Part shown: positions 1 to 4,775 of the stretch, in pieces
Layout: each line of letters opens with the position of its first letter
How positions within the stretch are numbered: position 1 is the first letter of the stretch
Assembly: GCA_021786655.1 (NCBI GenBank)
Contig: JAJYMU010000203.1
Location: 1-11,640 of the forward strand
DNA: 11,640 nucleotides
Source of the DNA: Bacteroidota bacterium
GTDB taxonomy: Bacteria > Bacteroidota > Ignavibacteria > Ignavibacteriales > Melioribacteraceae
Reading direction: 5' to 3'
Notes under the pieces: model-generated
The model's database searches: none
The model's input: only the letters and a program-made list of their open reading frames with translations
Told to the model about the DNA's origin: nothing
Translations under genes and position numbers: made by a program

Positions 1-897
1 ATCGGCGATAACTATTCGATTCTGTTTCTACAAGGAGGCGCAACGCTTCAATTTTCAATGGTGCCGCTCAACTTAATGCCGCCGAAGAACAAAGCCGATT
101 ACATTGTTACCGGCTCTTGGGCAAAGAAAGCTGTTAAAGAAGGAAAACGTGTCGGCACGGTTAACATTGCCGCGTCAACCGAATCTGAAAACTTTGTACG
201 AATACCGAAACAGTCCGAATTGAAATTAGATCCTGATGCTTCGTACGTTCACTTCACATCCAACAATACTATTTACGGAACAGAATGGCGAAGCGAACCT
301 GTTGTCGGCAACGTTCCACTGGTTTGCGATGCGTCTTCTGATTTCCTTCACAAGAAAATTGATATCAACAAGTACGGATTAATTTACGCAGGTGCTCAGA
401 AAAATATTGGTCCGGCTGGTGTTGTAGTTGTAATTATCAGAAAAGATCTGCTCGAAAGAAGCCAGGACTCGCTTCACACTTACATGAATTACAAAATCCA
501 TGTTGAGAATGAATCGATGTACAATACTCCGACAACATTCGGAATTTACATTGCCGGATTGGTTTTCAAGTGGCTGTTAAACATGGGCGGACTCGATGAA
601 ATGTACAAACGCAATCTCGACAAGGCAAAAGTTTTGTACGATGCAATCGATGCAAGCGGCGGTTATTACAAAGGCACAACTGCAGTTGAAGACCGTTCAT
701 TGATGAACGTTACTTACAGACTGCCGAACGAAGATTTGGAAAAGAAATTTATTGAAGAAGCCAAGAAGAAAGGATTCGAAGGATTGAAGGGGCATCGTTC
801 CGTCGGCGGAATTCGCGCTTCGATTTACAATGCGTTCCCGAAAAAGGGCGTGGAAGAATTAGTTCAGCTTATGAACGACTTCAAGAAGAATAACTAG
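1..897 (+). CDS. serC: Phosphoserine aminotransferase SerC (5' truncated by window edge)
   Basis: PLP-dependent aminotransferase of serine biosynthesis that converts 3-phosphohydroxypyruvate plus glutamate to phosphoserine; cytosolic. The frame is open from base 1, and the residues before the first in-window ATG (58) already match the family (FLQGGATLQFSMVPLNL), so the true start lies upstream. 298 residues are visible of the usual ~360, so about 60 N-terminal residues are missing. Recognisable motifs are TSNNTIYGTEW (substrate/phosphate region), AGAQKNIGPAG with the PLP-binding lysine at codon 400-402, MYNTPTTFGIY, and the C-terminal GHRSVGGIRASIYNAFP. The gene ends at TAG and is followed 35 nt later by a strong intrinsic terminator, so it is transcribed separately from the lipoprotein gene. 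Family assignment is firm. Confidence 0.96.
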   Translation: MGDNYSILFLQGGATLQFSMVPLNLMPPKNKADYIVTGSWAKKAVKEGKRVGTVNIAASTESENFVRIPKQSELKLDPDASYVHFTSNNTIYGTEWRSEPVVGNVPLVCDASSDFLHKKIDINKYGLIYAGAQKNIGPAGVVVVIIRKDLLERSQDSLHTYMNYKIHVENESMYNTPTTFGIYIAGLVFKWLLNMGGLDEMYKRNLDKAKVLYDAIDASGGYYKGTTAVEDRSLMNVTYRLPNEDLEKKFIEEAKKKGFEGLKGHRSVGGIRASIYNAFPKKGVEELVQLMNDFKKNN

Positions 898-931
898 AAA
901 GAATTCAGAATAAAGAAATAAGAAATCAGTA

Positions 932-962
932 GGGGTCGAATTTAATTCGACCCCATTTTTTA
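932..962 (+). terminator. Intrinsic terminator of serC
   Basis: A perfect inverted repeat, GGGGTCGAATT - T - AATTCGACCCC (932-954), is followed by A and a run of six T (956-961). Stem, loop and T-tract are in the right order for plus-strand termination just after the serC stop at 897. On the minus strand there is no T-tract on the correct side. Confidence 0.9.
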
Positions 963-980
963 ATGGCTGGAGTGCAGACG

Positions 981-1400
981 ATGAAAAAATATTTTCTGCT
1001 GCTTTTTGTTTTGTTTTCGATTGCAGCGTGTTCAAAGAAAGAAGAAAAACTTGAGCTCTTCAACGCTGAATCATTTGCGTATTCACTTGATAAAGGTTGG
1101 GAAGCCGATGCATCTGTACGAGTGAAAGGTTTTGAACAGAACGGAGTCAACGGAACCTACGCCGTAAAACTTTCATATACAGTCGATCTTGAATCGCCGG
1201 ACGGCAAAGTGATCAGGTCGATTGATTCCGGTAAAATTGATAAGACTTCGGCAGAAAAGGTGATTGACTTGCAGATCAATTCGCAGATTCAACTAGATTC
1301 AAATTATAAACTAGGCAGCTACAAATTAGTTTTTAACGTTACAGATGATCCTTCGGGAAGGAAAGCGTCTATACAAAGTTCTTTCGATTTGACGAATTAA
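981..1400 (+). CDS. Small lipoprotein of unknown function
   Basis: 139 residues from the ATG at 981. I chose this start over the ATG at 963 because GGAG (969-972) lies 8 nt upstream and because it gives a clean signal peptide: MKK, a hydrophobic stretch YFLLLFVLF, then the lipobox SIAAC with the lipidated Cys at residue 17. The remaining ~120 residues alternate polar and hydrophobic in the way of a beta-sandwich, with segments such as YAVKLSYTVDL and YKLVFNVTDDPSG, and would sit in the periplasm or on a membrane surface. I recognise no named family. The last codons (SFDLTN stop) recur as a relic at 2034-2054, on the far side of the toxin-antitoxin pair. It lies after the serC terminator, so it needs its own promoter; none is clear in the 20 nt available. 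Confidence 0.75.
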   Translation: MKKYFLLLFVLFSIAACSKKEEKLELFNAESFAYSLDKGWEADASVRVKGFEQNGVNGTYAVKLSYTVDLESPDGKVIRSIDSGKIDKTSAEKVIDLQINSQIQLDSNYKLGSYKLVFNVTDDPSGRKASIQSSFDLTN

Positions 1401-1402
1401 GA

Positions 1403-1427
1403 GTAGAGACGCTCGGCCGAGCGTCTC
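1403..1427. repeat. REP-like palindrome, left copy
   Basis: GTAG (1403-1406) runs into a perfect 22-nt palindrome at 1406-1427, with half-site GAGACGCTCGG. It sits 5 nt after the lipoprotein stop. A GTAG tetranucleotide at the head of a palindrome is the hallmark of REP elements mobilised by REP-associated tyrosine transposases, so I infer a REP-like element. It could also act as a transcript-end hairpin for either strand, but no T-tract follows it on the plus strand. Confidence 0.65.
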
Positions 1428-1440
1428 CTTAAAAAAATAT

Positions 1441-1479
1441 TTATTCCAAACTTCCAACTTCTTCCAAAATCTTGCAACT
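1441..1479 (-). pseudogene. Relic of the hutH 3' end
   Basis: Read on the minus strand in the hutH frame, this stretch gives S-C-K-I-L-E-E-V-G-S-L-E-stop. The real hutH C-terminus (2144 to 2094) reads S-C-E-I-L-E-E-V-E-K-E-V-G-G-L-E-stop. The relic lacks four codons in frame. Other differences are mostly at third codon positions, including TAA for TAG at the stop. It begins where the toxin stop codon ends (shared bases 1478-1479). It has no start and cannot be a gene; it marks the edge of the duplication around the TA cassette. Confidence 0.7.
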
Positions 1480-1744
1480 ACTCGTAGTGTGTCCACATCC
1501 TAATTATTTTAATAACTTTTTCCTTCTGATAAACTTGATAAACTATTCTGTGCTGAATGTTGATCCTCCTTGAATAAGCTCCCTCTAAATCGCCGACCAA
1601 TTTTTCGTAAGGCGGAGTTTTATCGAAGGGATTTGATTCAATAATTTTTAACAGTTGTTGAGTTTTTATTTGAAGTCCGGCGGAGGTGAGTTTCTTTGCG
1701 TCTTTCTGTGCTTGTTTGGTGTAAACGAGCGTCCACTTTACCAT
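1478..1744 (-). CDS. yoeB: Toxin, Txe/YoeB-type mRNA interferase (RelE superfamily)
   Basis: 88 residues, the usual length. YoeB toxins enter the ribosomal A site and cleave mRNA there. The C-terminal half matches the family pattern: P-Y-E-K-L (Glu47, at the place of the catalytic glutamate), Y-S-R-R-I-N-I-Q-H-R-I-V-Y (Arg59, Arg60, His65, Arg66), and the terminal His86-Tyr87 pair that corresponds to His83-Tyr84 of E. coli YoeB. All expected catalytic positions look intact. The ATG lies inside the antitoxin end (ATGGTAA, a 7-nt overlap), which suggests translational coupling. The strict assignment to YoeB rather than another RelE branch is by motif only. Confidence 0.87.
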   Translation of the reverse strand: MVKWTLVYTKQAQKDAKKLTSAGLQIKTQQLLKIIESNPFDKTPPYEKLVGDLEGAYSRRINIQHRIVYQVYQKEKVIKIIRMWTHYE

Positions 1745-1980
1745 TTAATTTCCGTTGAACATTTCTCGATAGGCGTCTTCAAATCTTTTATAATTGATTC
1801 TCTCATGCCCGGAATTGATAATAGGTAAAGAGTTTCTTGTATTGAGCTCCAGTCGTCCTCGGAAATTAAAACGGCATTAGTGCGTTTTCCGGTAATTTGA
1901 ATCGGGCGATTGGCTCTAGCTGCCTCATCTATCAGTTTGTAAAGATTGGAACGTGCTTTTGTAGCTGTAATGGTTTTCAT
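1738..1980 (-). CDS. yefM: Antitoxin, Phd/YefM family
   Basis: 80 residues from the ATG at 1980. An upstream in-frame start at 2034 exists but is rejected: AGAAGGAGA lies just ahead of the 1980 ATG, and MKTITATKARSNL is the canonical Phd/YefM N-terminus. The N-terminal part (about 1-55) is the DNA-binding and dimerisation fold, with P-I-Q-I-T-G-K and A-V-L-I-S-E-D-D-W. The C-terminal part (SIQETLYLLSIPGMRESI) is the toxin-neutralising tail. It precedes and overlaps the toxin in the standard antitoxin-first order. Members of this family repress their own promoter, and a candidate operator lies at 1996-2011. Confidence 0.9.
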   Translation of the reverse strand: MKTITATKARSNLYKLIDEAARANRPIQITGKRTNAVLISEDDWSSIQETLYLLSIPGMRESIIKDLKTPIEKCSTEIKW

Positions 1981-1995
1981 GTTGTCTCCTTCTAA

Positions 1996-2030
1996 TTGCA
2001 AACGTACGCAAAAAGGGACGTAACTGCAAA
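1996..2030 (-). promoter_or_regulatory. Candidate promoter and operator of the TA operon
   Basis: On the minus strand TACGTTTG (2006-1999) fits the Bacteroidota -7 box TAnnTTTG, and TTTG (2030-2027) lies 20 nt upstream, as expected for the -33 box. Transcription would start about 12 nt before the antitoxin ribosome binding site. The -7 box is overlapped by an imperfect palindrome centred at 2003.5: TTGC-nn-ACGT-nn-GCAA (1996-2011), 12 of 16 positions symmetric. A palindrome over the core promoter is what antitoxin autoregulation would need. Inference from sequence only. Confidence 0.45.
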
Positions 2031-2033
2031 ACA

Positions 2034-2054
2034 TCTTTTGATTTGACGAATTAA
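2034..2054 (+). pseudogene. Relic of the lipoprotein 3' end
   Basis: Read in the lipoprotein frame this gives S-F-D-L-T-N-stop (TCT TTT GAT TTG ACG AAT TAA), identical in protein to the true end at 1380-1400 with one synonymous TTC/TTT change at Phe. There is no open frame of the lipoprotein ahead of it; upstream is the antitoxin promoter region. It is the left edge of the right-hand copy of the composite repeat. Confidence 0.7.
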
Positions 2055-2144
2055 TTGTAGAGACGCTCTGCCGAGCGTCTCTGTGAAAAACATCTACTCT
2101 AAACCGCCTACTTCTTTTTCCACTTCTTCCAAAATCTCACAGCT
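2035..2144. repeat. Right copy of composite direct repeat flanking the TA cassette
   Basis: Counterpart of 1381-1479. In order it holds the relic lipoprotein end, the second GTAG-headed palindrome, and the true hutH 3' end. It is 11 nt longer than the left copy, because the left lacks 12 nt of hutH and has one extra A. Between the two copies lie 555 nt (1480-2034) that contain essentially only the toxin, the antitoxin and its promoter. Confidence 0.85.
2057..2082. repeat. REP-like palindrome, right copy
   Basis: GTAG (2057-2060) heads an imperfect palindrome with stem AGAGACGCTC (2059-2068) and GAGCGTCTCT (2073-2082) around TGCC. It differs from the left copy by G to T at 2069, which opens the centre. 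It lies 11 nt after the end of hutH on the hutH transcript and may stabilise that mRNA end. It is not followed by a T-tract, so it is not a classical terminator. Confidence 0.65.
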
Positions 2145-3617
2145 CTTAACTATTTCTTTCATCCTTGTGTGATCGGGATAAAGCGGACGGTCAACATCAA
2201 GATGCTGAACATATTTTCTTACAACTTGTTTTGCTTTCGCAACTCCTTTTCCATTCGAGAAATTTCTGAAATCAAGGGCTTGCGTTGCAGCAATAAACTC
2301 AATACCCAAAACGCCGTAAGCATTATCAATAATCTGCGTATTCTTGATTGCAGTATTCATTCCCATCGAAACAAAATCTTCTTGATCTGCCGCAGCGGGA
2401 ATAGATTGGATAGAAGCTGGCGTTGATAGAATTCTTTGCTCAACGATCAACGTATCGGCGGTGTACTGGCTCAACATCAATCCCGAAAACATACCGGCGC
2501 CTTTTGTTAAGAAGGCCGGAAGTCCAACGCTGAGAGCCGGGTTGAGAAGTCTGTTCAATCTTCTTTCCGATAAAACGCTTACCATCGCAATTGATGCGCC
2601 CGCCATATCCATCGGCAATGAAACCGGCGTGCCCTGAAAGTTTGCGCCAGTGAGAGTAAGTTTATCTTGCGGCAGGAAAATTGGATTGTCGCCGACTCCG
2701 TTCAATTCAATTTCAACTTGTTCCTTCGCGTACGCAATAGCATCATGCGCAGCGCCGATAACTTGCGGTGACGAACGCATCGAGTATGCATCTTGAACTT
2801 TCATTTTTAATTTGCCCGTTTGAAGATCACTTCCGTCGATGCATTTCATAATTGCACGTGTACTTCTAACCGCGCCTTTGAATCCGCGCACCTCGTGAAG
2901 ACGAACATCATACGGTTTTAAGTTTGCGTACAATGCTTCAAGCGACATCGCGCACGCAATCTCCGCCTGTTTGAGCCAGCGGTTCATATCATAAATGTGA
3001 ATTGCGCTCATTGCGGTTAAAAGATTTGATCCGTTGATCGTGCCGAGTCCATCGCGCGCTTGAAGACCGGGAATTTTTATTCCAGCTTTTTCAAAAGCAA
3101 CTTTTCCGGGGTAACGTTCACCTTTGTAAAACGCTTCTCCTTCGCCCATCATCAGCAAAGCAATTTGGCTCATCGGTGCCAGATCGCCGCTTGCGCCAAC
3201 CGATCCTTTCTGGCAAACAAACGGAGTTACACCTTTGTTGAGCATTTCGACCAACGTCAAAGTTATTTCTGGGCGAATACCGGAATTACCGTGAGCGTGA
3301 ACATTGATTCTTCCCGTCATTGCGCCGCGTACATATTCAATCGGCGCCGGATCGCCGATACCGGCAGCGTGATTGTAAATCAAATATTTTTGAAAATCTT
3401 TTACCTGTTCATCGTTAAGCACAACTTCAGAAAATTCGCCGATACCGGTATTAACGCCGTACATAATTTCATGAGCTTGAATTTTTTCTTCCAACATTGC
3501 GCGGCATACTTTAATTCTTTCGAGAGCATCGGGGTGCAATTCTACTCTTTCATTGTGGCGGGCTACTGCAACGAGTTTTTCTACCGTCAGATTTGAACCG
3601 TCAAGAACAATCGACAT
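2094..3617 (-). CDS. hutH: Histidine ammonia-lyase (MIO-type aromatic amino acid ammonia-lyase)
   Basis: 507 residues, full length for the family. The enzyme uses a self-made MIO prosthetic group to remove ammonia from histidine, giving urocanate. The MIO triad A142-S143-G144 lies in GSVGASGDLAP. Other active-site residues fall at the same numbers as in the Pseudomonas putida enzyme: Tyr53 (MYGVNTG), His83 (NHAAG), Asn195 (TINGSN). Tyr278, Arg281 and Glu413 are also present. Substitutions at family signature sites make the substrate less certain: YSMRSSPQ where HutH has YSLRCxPQ, QEDF for QEDH, NFQG for NFHG. No hutU, hutI or hutG is in the window. GGAGGAAA lies ahead of the ATG. A tyrosine or phenylalanine lyase or an aminomutase is the main alternative. 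Confidence 0.85.
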   Translation of the reverse strand: MSIVLDGSNLTVEKLVAVARHNERVELHPDALERIKVCRAMLEEKIQAHEIMYGVNTGIGEFSEVVLNDEQVKDFQKYLIYNHAAGIGDPAPIEYVRGAMTGRINVHAHGNSGIRPEITLTLVEMLNKGVTPFVCQKGSVGASGDLAPMSQIALLMMGEGEAFYKGERYPGKVAFEKAGIKIPGLQARDGLGTINGSNLLTAMSAIHIYDMNRWLKQAEIACAMSLEALYANLKPYDVRLHEVRGFKGAVRSTRAIMKCIDGSDLQTGKLKMKVQDAYSMRSSPQVIGAAHDAIAYAKEQVEIELNGVGDNPIFLPQDKLTLTGANFQGTPVSLPMDMAGASIAMVSVLSERRLNRLLNPALSVGLPAFLTKGAGMFSGLMLSQYTADTLIVEQRILSTPASIQSIPAAADQEDFVSMGMNTAIKNTQIIDNAYGVLGIEFIAATQALDFRNFSNGKGVAKAKQVVRKYVQHLDVDRPLYPDHTRMKEIVKSCEILEEVEKEVGGLE

Positions 3618-3652
3618 TGTGTTTCCTCCATTGATGTCAGAAAACTATTAAT

Positions 3653-3660
3653 CAAACTTA
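3653..3660 (-). promoter_or_regulatory. Candidate -7 promoter box of hutH
   Basis: On the minus strand TAAGTTTG fits the Bacteroidota -7 consensus TAnnTTTG and lies about 35 nt ahead of the hutH start, giving a short leader that contains the GGAGG ribosome binding site. No convincing -33 TTTG is found 19-20 nt upstream, so this is a weak call. Confidence 0.35.
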
Positions 3661-3820
3661 AGAAGATGATAAGACATAACCCATAGACACGCATCATACT
3701 TTGCTGGTTTACAGTTTGAAATATTTATGATAATTTTAATTCAAAATTAATTGAAAGAATTATGCTAATAAAAAATCAGGAAAGTAAATCTAGCGGCGAT
3801 AAAGATAGTTAAAAGGAAGA
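3661..3820. other. AT-rich gap between hutH promoter and IS-associated hairpins
   Basis: This is part of a 442-nt stretch without a gene (3618-4059). It is AT-rich and I see no open frame, RNA gene or strong repeat in it. The outer boundary of the IS element probably lies near its right end, but the exact left end cannot be fixed from one copy. Confidence 0.5.
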
Positions 3821-3827
3821 AGTAGTT

Positions 3828-4038
3828 AGGCTAAAGCCTTTTGTGCTTCCGAGTATGTTTGTGCACCACGTCCTAAAGGACGTGGTTAGAATATCGCAGT
3901 TTAAGTAAAGATGTAAATAGTGTTAGTACAGTTTGTTGTTCGTGTGGAAATGCAAAAGTAGCAGATCCAAAGTAAAACTACATAACTCCACCGTTTACGG
4001 TGGGGTTGGAGCAAAAAAGCAACATCGGGCTTTAGCCC
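3828..4038. repeat. Cluster of four tetraloop hairpins ahead of the transposase
   Basis: Four hairpins stand in order: AGGC-TAAA-GCCT (3828-3839); ACCACGTCC-TAAA-GGACGTGGT (3865-3886); AACTCCACCG-TTTA-CGGTGGGGTT (3984-4007, one T-G pair); GGGC-TTTA-GCCC (4027-4038). The left two have TAAA loops and the right two have TTTA, so the set is symmetric. The outer two also form a 10-nt inverted pair, GGCTAAAGCC (3829-3838) and GGCTTTAGCC (4028-4037). They probably belong to the left end of the IS element or to REP-like elements served by its transposase. The last hairpin ends 21 nt before the transposase start and may limit its expression. Confidence 0.6.
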
Positions 4039-4059
4039 AATTAATACAAGGAAAAAATA

Positions 4060-4491
4060 ATGTCTTTCGTTAGAATATGGATCCATCTGGTATTCGGGAC
4101 CAAGAACAGAGAATCATATCTCACTAAGGAAGTAAGGGGGAAAATAATTAACCACATTCTTGAAAATGCACGTTCCAAAGAAGTATTTATTACGGCAATC
4201 GATGGTTATGCGGATCATTTGCATTGTTTGATCTCTTTGGGAAGCGAACAGAACATTTCTAAAGTTGCGAACCTTATTAAAGGCGAAGCGTCTCATTGGA
4301 TAAACCAGAACATGATTACTAAAAATAAATTTGAATGGGCGGATGAATACTTTGCAGTTTTGGTTGGTGAATCACAAATGGACACTGTAAGAAATTATAT
4401 TAAAAATCAAGAAGAGCATCATAGAATAAAGAGTTTTAAAGAAGAATATGATGAATTTATGACGAAGTATGGATTTAAGAGTTTTGTGTAA
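4060..4491 (+). CDS. tnpA: IS200/IS605-family TnpA (Y1/HUH transposase)
   Basis: 143 residues, the usual size for IS200-type TnpA, which cuts and rejoins single-stranded DNA at hairpin ends. The HUH pair is His53-Leu-His55 in DHLHCLISL. The catalytic Tyr113 and the Gln117 metal ligand lie in YIKNQEEHH with the Y-x3-Q spacing of the family. The N-terminus (SFVRIWIHLVFGTKNR) is typical. AAGGAAAA precedes the ATG. No TnpB/IscB gene is nearby, so this is a single-gene IS200-like element or a related REP transposase. All catalytic residues look intact. Phylogenetic placement between IS200 TnpA and RAYT cannot be settled by eye. Confidence 0.92.
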   Translation: MSFVRIWIHLVFGTKNRESYLTKEVRGKIINHILENARSKEVFITAIDGYADHLHCLISLGSEQNISKVANLIKGEASHWINQNMITKNKFEWADEYFAVLVGESQMDTVRNYIKNQEEHHRIKSFKEEYDEFMTKYGFKSFV

Positions 4492-4508
4492 ATTACGATT
4501 GCCGGCTA

Positions 4509-4530
4509 CATCCATCTTTTGAGATGGTTG
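4509..4530 (+). repeat. Right-end hairpin of the IS element
   Basis: CCATCT-TTTG-AGATGG (4512-4527) starts 20 nt after the tnpA stop. The stem continues as CA/TG (4509-4510, 4529-4530) past a T-T mismatch. A short imperfect hairpin just past tnpA is expected for the right end recognised by TnpA. Confidence 0.6.
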
Positions 4531-4601
4531 AAAAGATAAAATGGGAATGAGTTTTTTAGCATTTGAAAAATACTGTACTCAAACATAAGGTCTGTTTGCT
4601 T

Positions 4602-4775
4602 ATGAGCTTGTACACTATTGTTTTTATTTTTGTAACGATTTTAATTCTGATCGGTCTTGCGCTGTTCGGATTTCTAATTTTGAAAATTGACCGATGGATT
4701 GACCGCCGCGACCGCGTGGGTGGAGAAAGTATATTCAAAGCCAAGAAGAAAGATGAAAAACCGCCGAGTGATTAA
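4602..4775 (+). CDS. Small single-pass membrane protein, unknown function
   Basis: 57 residues from the ATG at 4602; a TTG at 4563 would give 70. AAGG (4587-4590) lies about 11 nt ahead of the ATG, which is weak. A hydrophobic helix fills about residues 3-27 (TIVFIFVTILILIGLALFGF), followed by a strongly charged tail (DRWIDRRDR ... KAKKKDEKPPSD) that would face the cytoplasm. Its stop overlaps the hflX stop by 4 nt in convergent orientation. The composition looks like a real membrane protein rather than noise, but length and context leave doubt. Confidence 0.55.
   Translation: MSLYTIVFIFVTILILIGLALFGFLILKIDRWIDRRDRVGGESIFKAKKKDEKPPSD

Larger units (their letters stand above)
1381..1479. repeat. 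Left copy of composite direct repeat flanking the TA cassette
   Basis: Matches 2035-2144 in the same orientation. The first 47 nt (1381-1427 versus 2035-2081) agree at 43 positions, with differences at 1385, 1401, 1402 and 1415. The next part aligns with mostly transitional differences and a 12-nt gap. In order, the repeat holds the true 3' end of the lipoprotein gene, a GTAG-headed palindrome, and a decayed copy of the hutH 3' end that runs up to the toxin stop codon. See the matching right copy. Confidence 0.85.
3822..4530 (+). mobile_element. IS200-like element (approximate limits)
   Basis: The element is bracketed by the hairpin cluster on the left and the right-end hairpin on the right, with one intact tnpA between. 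IS200/IS605 elements have no terminal inverted repeats and make no target duplication, so the exact ends cannot be read from a single copy. The limits given are the outermost structures I can associate with it. It lies between the hutH promoter and a small membrane protein gene and interrupts no visible gene. Confidence 0.55.

Noticed and set aside
963..980. Upstream ATG (963) as start of the lipoprotein
   Set aside because: It lies directly after the serC terminator T-tract without a ribosome binding site. The 981 ATG has GGAG at good spacing and gives a normal lipoprotein signal.
1403..1430. Left palindrome as an intrinsic terminator of the lipoprotein gene
   Set aside because: On the plus strand it is followed by CTT and a run of A, not T. 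The same unit recurs at 2057-2082 inside a longer repeat, so a repeat element is the better explanation, although it may still slow RNA decay.
3060..3596. 178-codon plus-strand open frame antisense to hutH
   Set aside because: It has no ribosome binding site, its composition is unlike a protein, and it lies fully within a clear conserved enzyme gene on the other strand.
3901..4086. 61-codon minus-strand open frame across the IS hairpins
   Set aside because: It is translated from the palindromic IS left region and overlaps the tnpA start; nothing supports it as a gene.
4531..4601. TnpB or a guide-RNA-like (omegaRNA) region downstream of tnpA
   Set aside because: Only about 70 nt lie between the right-end hairpin and the small membrane protein, with no TnpB-like sequence in any frame.
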